Positions 47,841-61,500 of a stretch of 64,000 nucleotides of DNA are shown in pieces (the stretch's first letter is position 1; each line of letters starts with the position of its first letter). Source of the DNA: Diphasiastrum complanatum (taxonomy: Eukaryota; Streptophyta; Lycopodiopsida; Lycopodiales; Lycopodiaceae). The notes below the pieces were generated by a model. The model saw nothing but the letters and a program-made list of their open reading frames with translations. It did no database searches and was not told where the DNA came from. Location of the stretch: the NCBI GenBank assembly GCA_029204225.1, contig CM055101.1, positions 58,205,579-58,269,578 of the forward strand. Direction: 5' to 3'. Made by a program: the position numbers and the translations under genes.

Positions 47841-48485
47841 ATAGGTTGTCTCATCTCCATCATGCAAGGACAAGGAAATCATCCTACTCTTGGCATGTTG
47901 GACTCTACACTCCTCGGCCACAAGCACACTATGTAGTTTGTCAATAGAAGGTAGACTCTCTTGAATGGCAAAACTTAACTTATCTCCTAAGCCATTGAAG
48001 ATCACTTGTACAAGCTCATTATCAAGGATCTTTTTTCCTATAGAAGCAAGTTCTCTATTAAGAGATTTGATCCTAAGCACATATTCTTGTGCACTTTCAT
48101 CAATTCTTCTCATGCTTTGCAAGGTTTGGTTTCTTAGCATATGCACTCTTGAAGTGTTGTTGGATTCATGTATAGATTTTAAAGAATCTCAAGCTTCCTT
48201 GGTCGAAATACAAGTGGCTACCTCTTTCAAGAGGTCATTACTAACATTCATCTTAATACAATGAAGTTCTAGTCTTGCCTTCTTCTTATATTTTACCAAC
48301 TCGACCTCCAAGAGGTTTATCTTCTTCATCTAGGATAATATCAAAGAGGTATTGGAACACTAGGAGTGACTCTATCCTCACTTTTCATATTGAGTAGTTT
48401 GTGGAATTTAACCTCTTACTAGGTTCAAGAAGGAATGCACCAATGGATCCCATCTTCCTAATAACTTGTACTAGATTGTACTTCT
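47802..48485 (-). pseudogene. Copia gag relic
   Basis: MHMLRNQTLQSMRRIDESAQ with YVLRIKSLNRELASIGKKIL and LVQVIFNGLGDKL is the central gag domain. The N-terminal part lies in other frames to 48.48 kb. The matching 5' primer-binding site is at 49178-49189. Confidence 0.78.
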
Positions 48486-49189
48486 CGACCCTCCCTAAAT
48501 TCTTTTTCAAAATTTGCTCACTTGCAACTCACTTGGAATATCTTTCAAGTCGCAAGATCCCCTTGATCTTGATTCAAAAGAACACTTAGGAAAGTTTCTA
48601 CAAAACAATGCTCAAGAAAATTGGAATTGATTTGAATCTAGAAACTCACAAAGGTTTCACTTGTCTTTTGTTTTTCAAATTTGACTTCTAGCCACGGTCT
48701 TCACACTCCCTCACAAAGATTAAATGGAGATAACATGAGATTCTACCAAAAAACTATCAAATCAAGTCGATTTTTACTAGATTTGGACTAGAAAATAACT
48801 AAATCTATTTTCTTATTTTTCAAGACCTGTAAAACAAATTTAAAGATCTTAATCCCAACCTCAATTAATTAGATCTCATGACACTAATACAACTCTAATT
48901 AATGGCATACAAACTTTGATGCTTATCCTTGATGTAGCACCAAAAAACTCGATGGCATAGAATCAAAATGTTTGGATCTTATGAATGTTGAAGATTAAAT
49001 GCAGGTACAGAGGTGCTCACACGTGTGGATAGTACGGATTCTGACCCTCACCAAGTTTGGATCAATAGCCTTCACACTAAGGCTTGATTTCAACTCGCTC
49101 TCACAAGACTAGTTTTCTAGCAACAACTTGCAAAAAATGGATTGTCCTTTAATCATTTATTATCCTTTGCGTACTTCGCTCTAATACCA

Positions 49190-50060
49190 TGTTGAAAGTA
49201 CAATACTTACGACCACAAATGAGCCTACAAAAGACCCCAAGAGCGATTGATTACTTGATACACCTATCTATTGCAAAACTAGTCACCAATTTCTTGATCT
49301 AGAATAGCAATTTAGGATCTTACAAGCAAGAGCGATCAAATAGAATGATCAAACATGGAAATCCGACTCCACACGTGTGTAACAGAAAGTCTTTCATCCG
49401 TAGATTTGAATTTAAGGAAAAGAATACCGTTATCCCATTTAGCACGCCATGTCGTAGATAAGCCTTCGGCTGTGGTATTGAGCTTTGCAAGAAGCTCCTG
49501 GGCCTCTTCCGAAGGCTTGCCTTGGTTAGGGTAACCCCTAACCCTAATATTCAATGACTTTTTCACTCATTTTTCTTGCTCAGAACATATAGAATTCACT
49601 GTAGATGCTATGAAGGAAGGTTTAGAATTACTCTCGGAGCGTAGTGTATTTTATGTGGTTGCGATTGTGTGAGCATGAGAGAGAGAGAGAGTACGGCCCT
49701 ATTATCAAGGAATTAAAGTAATCAGGAACTCGAGATTGCCAATGTGCTCTCAAATCTCATTAAGGCATTGTATGGAATGAATGATTGTATGTACAATAGG
49801 GCTCTTCTCCCCTAAAGTTAGGTAAATCTAGCATGTAATAAGGAGACTAGTTGACACTTCTTGCCCTAATATGTCAATCTTACCTAACCCTAGAGTTATG
49901 TCATTTTTATGGTTAGGTTGATCAATCACCTCCATGATTCGAGGAGTTTGGTCTTACAATTTAGAAAACTTGACCTAATAACCTAACTAATCCCTATGAT
50001 TGATATCTAACCACCCTAGACCTAAACTCACACATGTGAACATGTCCTCACACGTGTGGA
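49190..50060 (-). repeat. Copia 5' LTR with an inserted LINE fragment
   Basis: The minus strand reads ...TACTTTCAACA|TGGTATTAGAGC, giving the LTR end at 49190. LTR text resumes after the LINE fragment (near 49720) and continues to about 50.06 kb. It carries CACACGTGTG-type motifs at 49372 and 50022-50034. Confidence 0.6.
49336..49700 (-). mobile_element. LINE ORF1 fragment
   Basis: The frame at 49566-49390 encodes SLNIRVRGYPNQGKPSEEAQ and LSTTWRAKWDNGILFLKFKS, matching ORF1 of LINE B (SLNIHVR..., [19 protein letters not shown]). A short (GA)7 lies at 49678-49691. It sits inside a copia LTR. Confidence 0.65.
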
Positions 50061-52400
50061 TTGCAATATATGTACCAAAAACTATGTGCAAATCAAGCTA
50101 AAATTTGCCAATTTTCACACTTGCCATTGCAATCACCAAGCATTGAGCACCAAATATTCCACCCTATGTGCTCAATATCCCTATTTAAGTTCTTTTATCC
50201 TAATCACAATCAACCACATTATATAATCACAATAGCAACTTATGTTTTTTTTTTATAACTATGATCCGATGACCTTAACTAATATTGTGATTGCTTTTCA
50301 TGATATCGATTGGTATAGTTCAACATTTTTCAGCTGAGATGGATACTCTCAGGCAAATTAGCACTTTTCAAGTAGTCAAAGCAAACCAATGGTATGCTTC
50401 CATGCTGCTCAACGAAAATCTTAGAATTTCTTATCATATATACTTAGTTTTCAATCTGGATGAGCTATGTTATGCAATTTTCAACTTTGTGCATTTTGAT
50501 TGGACCAAATGGCAATTGAAATCAAAGAAAAGAAATGAAAGAATCTTTACAAAAGATCATTTTAGGAATTGGAGCTTTTCTAAAGTATAAAATAGGATAT
50601 TATTGTTGATATAGCTTGTTTTTTTTTAAAACACAATATAATCTCCTAGAAAGCTGGTCTTTCCTTTAATAAACCATGTTAATGATCACATATCAGAAAG
50701 CTTGCTTTTTAGATTGTCACTTTTATTTTTAAGTTGCTTTTGAGGTACATAATCTCAATACCCTTAAGACCTACAAAACAATCAATATCTCAACATCTAG
50801 CCTGTAACCTGATGCCTCCTCATGCAAACAAGATTCTTCTCTCAAGAAAAAGGACTAAATACAACTTTTTACATTGTGTTATCTCATAGAGCAATGCATC
50901 CTCAACCAAACGACTAGTAGCCAAAGATGCACAATACTCCAAATGCTAAATGTGAAGTTGTATCAAGTCCAGACTCTAGAGTAACAATTGGAATATCCAA
51001 GATTGATATTGAAAAAGCCACACAAGCTCAATTGTAGCCCACTATAACAAATTTGATACTGAAATGTTGACTCGCTCCCCAACTACAGAATGTTTTTCAA
51101 TTGACCCCCAAGGAGCTATTGGCAAGGTCACCCTTAGCCTAAGGTCCAGACAGCAAAATGTTGGTAACTCATGCTCCCATAGTCACATAGCACAATATAC
51201 AATTCTCTGAGAAGAACTACGAATAAACAGCGTACATCTAAGCATTGCACAAGTGCACATAATCAGCCTTGAAGAGGAATGATATATTTAAATCACCCGA
51301 CTCCTTATGCACACGTTAAACAGAAAGTCTGTGGAGAAGATATCCAAGCATGCATATATAAGAATACACATCCATTGAGTTAACCTTTGAATTTCACCTT
51401 ATCATCTTAAGTTTTATACAATTGATCATATCCCAAGGTTTTGGACTGCTCTTTGTGACTATGGAGTACCATCTGATTTCAGGAATGCCAGTCCCTAAAA
51501 CACTAAACCTGTTGCACAAGAGCCATTCCACCAAACAGCATAAATATGATACAAAAGATGTGACTTTAGGAGATATTTCCTAAAGATGAAGTTATAACTA
51601 AAAAGAACCACAAATAAACACTGCTCTAACAAATGTAACTCGATTTGGAGAACCTTTTATAAATCGGAAGGATATACGAAGTTAATACTATTAACGTCTC
51701 AAACTGACATTTAACACTTAATGCAAGATAAATGTTTGTCTAAAGTTTTACAATTCCATACCACCTTGGACAAGAAACATATTGTCAGACAAACCACAAA
51801 CTGCAACAAGAATGATATAAAGTCAATTTCACATGTCACGGTCATCAACCAGCCCCAACAAAATGGATTGAATAGGTATTCTAACAACAATATTGACAAA
51901 AACTGGCACACTTGGAGCAATCTAAATCTCTCTACTTCCATGCATTAAAAAGGAATTGAAAAGCCTGTAATTTTATGCTTTGAAACATGGCAAACGGCAG
52001 TTTTGTTTTAAATACTAGGGAATAAATGCCTTCAAGAAAGCTAATGTTGAAGAGAAAAGATTCCCTGACTGCAGTAAATCCTTTGTCAAGGCCAATCCTT
52101 CACTCACAGTAGCAAATTTGCAAAAGTGAATTTCCTTAAATTCTGGTGCAACACTTTTGATGCATGACTTGCCTGCAGTTAAAAAAATACAACCATGCAG
52201 ACGGACCATGTCAAAAGCCCAGGTCTGACCTTGAACATAATTCTTTTTCCAAATGATCATCCTTGGTGCATAGCAACAGTCATTTCCACCCTCCGATTCC
52301 AAAACACCTCTTCCTTATTACAAAGAGAGGAAAAAAGCCAGGGAATCTGTCCCATCATCATGTATGACTTTATTAACCTCTAAGCCAGGATTTCTGTCCA
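50061..52400. other. Intergenic / 3' flank of gene 2
   Basis: AT-rich DNA with no recognised gene or repeat. A minus-strand open frame at 52302-52015 lies just past the stop of gene 2 and matches nothing I recognise. A possible polyadenylation motif AATAAAG (minus strand of 52366-52372) occurs about 40 nt after the stop codon. Confidence 0.5.
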
Positions 52401-52407
52401 TCGTCAT

Positions 52408-52507
52408 TTACATCTTTGAAGAAAGATCCAACTTCATTAGCTCAGATTCAGCTTCAAGTCTCACATTTGTATCTGCACACTCTCTAAATGCCGATACCAC
52501 CTTCAAA
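52408..52507 (-). CDS. PUM24: Gene 2 terminal exon
   Basis: 100 nt. Acceptor ATTGCAG|TTTGAAG; encodes [20 protein letters not shown] and [13 protein letters not shown], then TAA at 52408-52410. Confidence 0.9.
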
Positions 52508-55500
52508 CTGCAATAAACATCTTGAATTATACATAAAGACTAGTTAAAATAGAAAAATAAAGCGACCCAAAATTAGAATAAAAAATATCAAGGTGAAATT
52601 AGGGAATCACCTGTGCCCTTGGGCCCACATCTTGCACCTCCCTTTTATAGCTCTTTTCCAAAGCTGTGCAGAAAATGATTTTGGTACCATTCTCGAAGGT
52701 TGAGAATTCAACACTAGCCTTCTGATTGTCCTACTGCTATGATACTGTTGAAGCACATGCTCAGCTTGGTCTGCAGCAGTTGAGTCTCTGGATACGGCAG
52801 CCAAATCTGCAATTGCTTGTTGTAACAAAGTCACATCCTTTGTTGCTTGGTACATGAGAGCATCAGTACCTCCCATCGCCACCTGGGGAAAAGTGTATCC
52901 ATATATTATCCACGTTAGTGTCAAAATTTGCGATACAAATTCTAGATGGAGTTACTAGTCCTACTAGCACTCACACAACCAAGCATAGAGATTAAAGAGA
53001 AATCAGATTATAGGAGAATTGAGCAAATCTCTAACATATTGGAATTATTGTGGTGGGGCGCCAGCCTACTTAAATAGTTTCTCTAATTGATAAGAAAAGC
53101 TAAGAGCCTAAAGCGAATAGCAAAAGAGCAAAAGCTAATTGCTATAATTACTACCTATATTGGGTAAAGTCCCAAGATGAACTAAATAGATCCTAATTTA
53201 GTTGTCGTGCGCCCACCTACATGCACAAGCCTTAAAAAACGAATTTACTATAAATAGAATGGCCCCTATAATAGCACGCAAGCATGGCCAAACTATCATT
53301 AAGGGGTATCAAATAAACATTTATTCCTAACACTCCCCCTTAATGTTTACTTTGTTATCTATTACTCCTAGAAATTCTCTAAACTTCTGAAATTTTTCTT
53401 TGCCAAGTCCTTCGGTAAAGATATCCACAACTTGGTCTTCCATAGGGCAATAGATAAGCTCCACTTCACCACTTTGAATTTTCTCTCTGATGAAGTGTTG
53501 TACTTCAATGTGCTTTGTCCTACTGTGAAAAACTGGATTTTTTGCCAATTTAATACAACTCTGATTGTCGCACTGAAGTACAGTAGGTGAATCTTGTACC
53601 ATATGTAGATCATGTAGAATCCTTCGTAACCGTATTGCTTCACATGTTGCACTTGTAGTAGCTCGATGTTCTGCCTCTGTAGATGATAACGCAATAGTAT
53701 GCTGCCTCTTTGAACTCCAAGAGATAGCACCAGAACCAAGACTAAAAACATATCCTGTAGTAGATCTTCGGTCTTCTGCATCTCCAGCCCAATCAGCATC
53801 CACATATCCCTGCAACTTCAAACCATCCTGTCAAATCTCAAAATGCCTTGGATATATCTGAGTATCCGCTTAGTCGCTTTCCAATGAATCTGCTTAGGCT
53901 TAGCCATAAACTGACTAACCATACTCACAGCATAAGCAATATCTGGTCTCGTAGTAGTTAGATAGATTAAGCTTCCAACAAGCTTTCTATATAACGTCTC
54001 ATTTACATCCTGATCTTCCTCAGCTTTAGTAAGTTTACATCCACTATCATGTGGTGTAGAAATAGGCTTGCATTCTGACATATTGAACTTTTCAAGAAGT
54101 TCATGAGCATACTTAGATTGAGAAATAAAAAGCCCTTGTGCTATTCTCCATACCTCAATCCCAAGAAAAAATTGTAGTGAACCAAGATCTTTCATGTCAA
54201 ACTCTGATGAGAGATCTTTCTTGATTCCCTGAATCATACTATGATCTGATTTTGTAATAACAAGATCCACATACATCACTACAGTTACAATATGATCATC
54301 CCTGATCAAAACATAAAGTGTATGCTCCAAACTACTTCTCTGAAAACCAAGCTCCTCAAAGTATGTGTCAATCCTCGTGAACCACGCCCTGGGTGCTTGC
54401 TTAAGTCCATATAGTGCCTTGTCCAACTTGCGAACCTTGTGCATAACCTTTTGCGACCAATCTTGCCTTATGTTTATCTATAGAACCATCTGATTTGTAC
54501 TTAGTTCTATAGACCCACTTGCATCCAATAGCCTTTTTACCTGTAGGTAACTAAACAAGTCTCCAAGTCTTGTTATTCATGATTGAGTCGTACTCCTCAT
54601 CCATAGCTTTCCTCCAAATATCCTATTTTTTAGCCTCACTGAAAGTAGATGGATCCTTGGTTTCCAATACTGTGGCCGTATATGCAAAATGTATATCCCC
54701 ATCTTCATGATGATCCTCTTGTTGATCTTGATTTTCATGTTGCTTTTCAAGTCTAGCCGATCTCCTAGTCCCATGTGTACTGGATTCTCCCTCTTGCTTG
54801 GTGAAGTAGGAGGTGAATAAGTATCCCCTCCTTCTTCTTCCCTTTGCTCCATCTAGCTTGCTAGACTCCGGCAACACAGCATCATTCAACCCTGCCATAA
54901 TACTGGTCTATAGCAACTTCTAACAACCTGATTTTTAACTATGCAATCTTCTTTGCAAGTCAGTAATCTGATTTTGCTCCAACCAGCAAGCAGATCTATC
55001 AAAAAACTAGTGAACAGATTTGTCAGGCAACCAACGAACAGATCTGTCAAACAACCAGCGAACAGGTCTGTCAGACAACCAACGAACAGCCCTGTCAGAA
55101 AACCAGCGAGTCTGTCAGAAAACCAACGATCTGATCCTGGATCTTGATAGCTTCAGGTCAGTGATGAAGTCTGTTGCCAGCCAGCAATCAGCCTACAAAT
55201 CTTCTCTTAGGAAATCGGTATTGTCCTCCTGACAATGTTGACTCCACATGCAGCTTCAGCTCCTCCAATTAATCTTCTTGCAACCCTGCAAACAATCTCT
55301 CTCTCTTACCAAATAGCCTGCTCTGATACCATGTCAGAATTTGCGATACAAATTCTAGATGGAGTTACTAGTCCTACTAGCGCTCACACAACCAAGCATA
55401 GAGATTAAAGAGAATCAGATTATAGGAGAATTGAGCAAAGCTCTAACATATTGGAATTATTGTGGTGGGGTGCGAGCCTACTTAAATAGTTTCTCTAATC

Positions 55501-58500
55501 AATGAGAAAAGCTAAGAGCCTAAAGCAAATAGCAAAAGAGCAAAAGCTAATTGCTATAATTACTACCTATATTGGATAAAGTCCCAAGATGAATTTCTAA
55601 GTACTAAATAGATCCTAATTTAGTTGTAGTGCGCCCACCTACATGCATAAGCCTTAAAAATGTATTTACTATAAATAGAATGGCCCCTATAATAGCACGC
55701 AGGCATGGCCAAACTATCATTAAGGGGTATCAAATAAACATTAATTCCTAACAGTTAGCACTGGTAAACAACAAAGCATTGCTATTTAACAAGGGTTCTC
55801 TCTGTCATCAATGTCAACAACCATAGCTGGATAACAGATCAGTTTCCTGATGTTGTCAAGGTTCACTAGAAAGCATCAATTATTGTTCAAAAGCAAATAC
55901 ATCCTGTGTGACCAGTTGTTTGATTGTTTAAATTCATGTGCCCCTTAAAAACCCGTTCCGACCCTTTTGGGTCGGAACGTACTTTACGTTCCGGAACGTA
56001 CTGGGTCGGAATGTTTTTTTTTTTAAACATGAAAAAAATAGGTCCTGGAATGCTCCAACAATTTCAGTTAATGAGAACATCTGACTGCAGTGGCCACATT
56101 GATTCCAAGCGCATCTGTATCCTGACATTGAGTATTCATAGCTTGTGAATCATAAACGATTGACCACATTGCATGAGAGCTGAGCGAGGGAGAGAAATTA
56201 TCCAGCGTAGATGACTTCAGCGATCTCCAGCACCAAATCATCCTTCGGGCTAGCTAGCTTTTTGCCCCATCACTCTGCTTTGCATGAGAGCCGAGTGACG
56301 TAGAGAAACTATCCAGCGTAGATGACTCCAGCAATCTCCAGCGCCAAATCATCCTTCAGGCTAGCTGGCTTTTTGCCCCATCACTCTGCTTTGCATGAGA
56401 GCTGATTGAAGTAGAGAAACAGCAGGAACACAGGAAAACAAGCGTGATAATACAGTATCGCGCTTGTTTTCCTTTGTAAAAAAGTATGTTTTTTTTAGAA
56501 ATTTTTTGGTCAAGTTCCGGAATGAAACACGTTCTGGAACATGTTCTGTTCCGGAACGGGCAACTACGCCTGAGTGTGCCCCATAGTCTAGTAACAAAAT
56601 TCATGTGAGGGGCTTTAAGATGGGAAAATAACAAGAGATTTAATCAGATCATCCATCAAATTCCATGGTGACCACTCGTATTCAAGAGACTAGTTAAAAC
56701 CTTAGAAACCCATTCCGAACCAAACCAGTCGGAACGTACTGGATCGGAACGTAGTACTGAGTAAAAAAAAATTCCCTTTGTTAAAAAATTACAAAAAGAC
56801 AAATTGGGCCACATTCCGGAACGGAATGCGTTCCAGAACGGGCAACAAACATCACATCCAATAGCTTGACTAGTGCTGAATGCAGCACGGAGACATTCTG
56901 AAAGGTTAATGTAAGATCTGTACAGAGAACAAGAAGGAGATTAATGAGAACATCAACCAATACACCATTACCATCAAAAACACTGACAAACGCATATGTT
57001 TTTCAAATGATTGGAAACGTTTGTATCAATTTAACAATCCAAAAAACTGTCGCACCCAAAAAGCTTGGTAAAATTTCAGTAAATATGATGATTAAAAATT
57101 CATAAAGCTTCCAAAAATTGAAATCCCATCAAGTTTAAATATGCTTGAAGCATTTGAAACATGAGTTTATGAGTGACTCAAGTCTCAATAAAAACATTCC
57201 AAGAAGATGAGAAGTTGATATTTGGAATAAGTCACAAATCACAAGGTAGGGGCCTTAGAAGCCTGTTCCGAGCAAAAAGGGTCGGAACGTTCCGGGACGT
57301 ACTGGGTCGGAACGAGTGACTGTTAATGTAAATATTTAAAAAAATGATATACGACGATGAGAAAATAGCGGTTGAAATCCTGGGGTGTCTACAGTTTGTG
57401 CGTTGGAGAAACCCCAAATTAGGAGTCTTGATACGAAACTTAACTGAACAATGAACATTGCGCATCCTGGATGGCTCATAACATAAAAATTTATGGTGCG
57501 AATCAGAAGAGTGGAAGTTTTTTCATCTTACCCACGGACAAAAGATGAGCATGAGATCCTAACTCAACTGAAAATTTATTGCTTTGTTACCTAAAGTATG
57601 CTGCTGAGGATATAACTTTCAAATAGTGCATATCAGTCGCTGAGTACTGGGAACTATCATCTTTGAGAAATTTCAAGTGCCCTTGATCTTGATTGACTTA
57701 GAGCGGAGCCCCCCTTGCTCTTAGTGCTGTTACCTTTGGATTTTTCAACCCTGGGGCGTCTACAGTTTGTGTTGGAGAATGAGAAAGGAAAAATGATATA
57801 CGACGATGAGAAAATAGCGTGCCTCTGTATTAATGGGAATGAGGAAGAAAACTTTCCTTGGCAGTCGTAACAAATTTTTTTTATCAAACTATTAGGGAGA
57901 ATACCTTTTGAAAACAAAACAACATTTTCTTTGTAGTGCAGTTGCAAAGAAATAATCGTGTTGTGGAACTGAGCACTGCGTAGCAGTTCCTCTATTTTAC
58001 GGAAGTGATAATTAACCCTTTGTAAAAAAATACGTATTTTTTTTTTCAAGGGCCCGTTCCGGAACGGAACACGTTCTGGAACGCGTTCCGTTCCAGAACG
58101 GGCAACTAAGGTAGGGGCTGATACTGAAAAAAACATGATCCAGATTTCATAATACATATGTAGATTGTAATAAAGGCTACTTGAAGATTGAACTCGGGAC
58201 CCAAAAAATATAACAAGAACAATAAGAGACAATGGAACAAAATCTTTTGAAAACAGAAATTTTCACACGCGTTTTTTAAAAACGTTTCAAACCTTTTTCT
58301 GAGCAGCATACAAATCGGACAACAATTCTGTTTTCAAATAACTTCAAGATTCCAATCTGCACGAAGACAAAAAATGGAGCTTTTCCAGAGTGATTTTAAG
58401 CAATTAAATCTGAAAAGGCACGTAAGTAAACCAGTAAAAACAATCTCTTGGCTAGCCAGAAAAATATAGAGAAAATTGGGAGGCTACCTCATAGATGATG

Positions 58501-61500
58501 TCTTTTCCAAAAGGAGATCTTAACAGCTCCCCTGCGTACTTCACGCACACTTCTGTCAAATTCTGGATCATCATCAACAGTGTCAAAGACTGGTTAGTCA
58601 AAAAATATTCGTCAATGGAGAAGGTGAAACTCACATCTGTGGAAAAAAAGGTCCAAATGTTAAAACCATGTGACATGCATGTTATACTCAAGCATCCAAC
58701 ACCCAAAGTTCGCTACTTTATTGTACTTGACTCCTATTGCTATGTTACCTCAAGCAACTGCAATCTTGAAAAGAACTTCCAATCTTTGAAGACTATCTGT
58801 TACCCAAAGTTTGCTATGTGACCTGTCTTATGTTATCTCGAAATCCATGGTGTTTTCTGTGATGGCTTTTGAGTGCCATGTTTGAAGGGCATAGTTTTGT
58901 GAAATGCTTCCTGCCCCGGGACCCTCGGGGAAAACAGGGAAACGCCAAATCACAAAAGCAAACTAGTCCAAGAGTGGATGAACACGTGTTGAATACGTTC
59001 ATACAGTAAGAAATGAGATGGGTATAATAACTTAACCATTGAACTAAACTGAGACACTTTGATTAAATGGCAAACTAACAGTCTTTGGATTCTGGACCTA
59101 AGTCAACTTTCTTGGAACGAGTCACTCACCTAGGTCAAGCTTCAATCTTGTCATGTCAAGTCACTAACTCAAGTCAGAAAGTACTTGATATATTAAAAGT
59201 CATATGCCATACAGCAATAATTGGGTACATTTTATGTTTTTTTAATAACAACCATCTAAGTGCCAAAAAGACTCGTGCAACTTAAGAATTGCATTAAGGG
59301 CATGCAAATACATATGCACAAAAACAGAATTACGGAGTGATCGAATATACTTACTCGAATGTAACTGGAGGCATGTTATCTGAGGAAACACACAAGGTAC
59401 TATGACTGTGAGGTTAAGTGATTGAAACCTAGAGATAACACCTTTCTCAAAAAAATACTTCTGAGTCCTACATGCACATCGCTAATGATCTGCCCAAGGT
59501 GACTTCCTCCAATGATGGTCCATCTTTCATTTTTCTTTCCCATATATATCATAGGTACAAGCGTCCACATATTCCATGAGACAATAATTTCTTTGAAATA
59601 TTTCACATTGTATTCTACAACCCCTTCGACATTGATATACATGGCTACTTAGCATTTGCATTTTTGTGACCTTTTGTCAACATTGAAATTGTGTCATCGT
59701 CTTCAAAGTATGTCTATTATTCAAAGCTTTACTTTGCGGAGTCTACCTTACAGCAACGATTGAGGAAAACGTTTCCATCTAAAGGAAAAAGGTAAAGTCA
59801 CACATTTACGACCCTTATATAAACTTCCTAATAGGGAATCTTAATCATTCGATCCTCATACATGACTATTCACATGGTCATTTTTTCATTGGAACCCAAC
59901 ATCCTTATTTTTATGGTTCTTAAGGTATAAGCTTAGATGACTGAATAGGGCACGGACCCTCTTGGGACTAATGCCAAGCTTTATGTATGAATGTTGCTAG
60001 CCTTTCAAAAGCGACCTTTTCAGAACTGGGAGAATCAACTTTTCAGAATCGACTTCTATCATAACAGGATTTAGGGTGCTTGAAAAAACTAATTTTTTAT
60101 TAGTTATGAAAAATTTGATGATAGATACTATTAGGCACTCTCTAATTTATCGTCAAGTCAATTTTGGAGTGAGAAAGAAGGGATTCAAGATATATGTTTA
60201 CTGTTTTTTATAAATCAGCCAAAACCCTAAATTTTATTCGAATGAGATGAAGCGGTTTGAATCTCAATAAAGGGTGGAATCGGGAGACATTGTTATGTAT
60301 GCTCTAACTCTATCCAATAGCTACCTAGAAGGCTCTTTTAAGGACCTCCAAAGCACTTTAAAAGTAGTTTAACTTCTTTTCATTCTACTGTAGATTTATT
60401 TGGTGCCTTGAGTTCTTTGTACAAGACTTATCAGCAATTTTTTTGGTGGAGGGCATGTAAGCTGTTCTTGTGCAGCTTATTGAGGTTCATATAGTGACCA
60501 TAGTTGGAGATCCTTATATGATTCTTCAGTTACCATATGATGATACCAAATCATTACTGTTCAGCACACATGGCACATAATAAAGTATATGCATGAAATG
60601 GGCCTTGTATGGCAACAACAGCACTATGAAATCATATATGTGGTTGATCTTATGAAATTGCATATCTTTTGTACAGTGAATCTTTAAACTCGAGCAAGTA
60701 GCAATACTAGGATACACTTTCAAAAAACAACTCTAAACTGGAAATAAACACAAAAGGCTGCAATTCACAACAATGATGTCAGATGCACCTTTGCCAATCC
60801 ACTATCCACAAGTAACTGAGTTCTACGGATCAATGGGTCCTTTTTACTAAATCCACCTAATGGTTTTTTATCATCCTTTGTAACTCCCTCTTGCTCCCTT
60901 CTTTCATCATATTCAGTCACTTTGTGATGGTCATCTGCCACGTCCTCATCTATTGCTGAGCCATTTTGATTTTTCATCGAATCAGTTTGTGATCCTGCAT
61001 TCTCCACTACATTCATCAAAAATCGAACTACCATGTTAGTCTTTAATACAATAACATGAAGGTTCATATGTACCAGGATAGAGGCTAAGTTTTAAACTCA
61101 AAATAGGCTTCTAAAACTATGTAATTTTTGATAAAGTCATTGCTATAAGAAGCTCGGACTTTCAGGAAACCCAAAAAGTAGTCAAGCATTTGTAATCTCA
61201 ATACTTACAGCAATCCTGTGGTAAATCTACCGGTGATGACAAGAGTTTCAGTGTATCTCCAGGAAAGTAACGACCGACACCAGGAGCAAGCAAGTGCAGC
61301 AGCAATCTATGACCGTACTGCAAAATCATTCACATCAAACCGATAATTGAAAAGGACACAAAATTTGAGGGATTTGATAGCCTCATTGCTGACTGAGTAA
61401 TATCTGCATCAATCATGGCTCCCTACATCACCACCATAAACTTTTGCAGAAAATAATATGTGGGCTGACCTTTATACTGCAGAAGGAGACTAGCGTCTCC

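Larger units (their letters stand above)
52919..55753 (-). mobile_element. Copia D, complete ends but internally deleted, in a gene 2 intron
   Basis: LTRs 52919-53332 (414 bp) and 55332-55753 (422 bp) start TGTCA and end CTAACA on the plus strand. The target duplication GTTAG is at 52914-52918 and 55754-55758. A primer-binding site TGGTATCAGAGC abuts the 5' LTR (minus strand of 55320-55331), and a polypurine tract AAGGGGGAG abuts the 3' LTR. Only the region just before RT, most of RT and RNase H remain; gag, protease and integrase are gone. The near-identical LTRs suggest a fairly young insertion. Confidence 0.94.

Noticed and set aside
52015-52302. A separate small gene on the minus strand after gene 2
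   Set aside because: No recognisable domain or splice support, and it lies in the probable 3' UTR or flank of gene 2.
57657-58232. A 191-codon open frame inside hAT-like copy 3
   Set aside because: It spans the TIR and TSD, contains no recognised domain, and includes the permuted repeat segments; likely chance.
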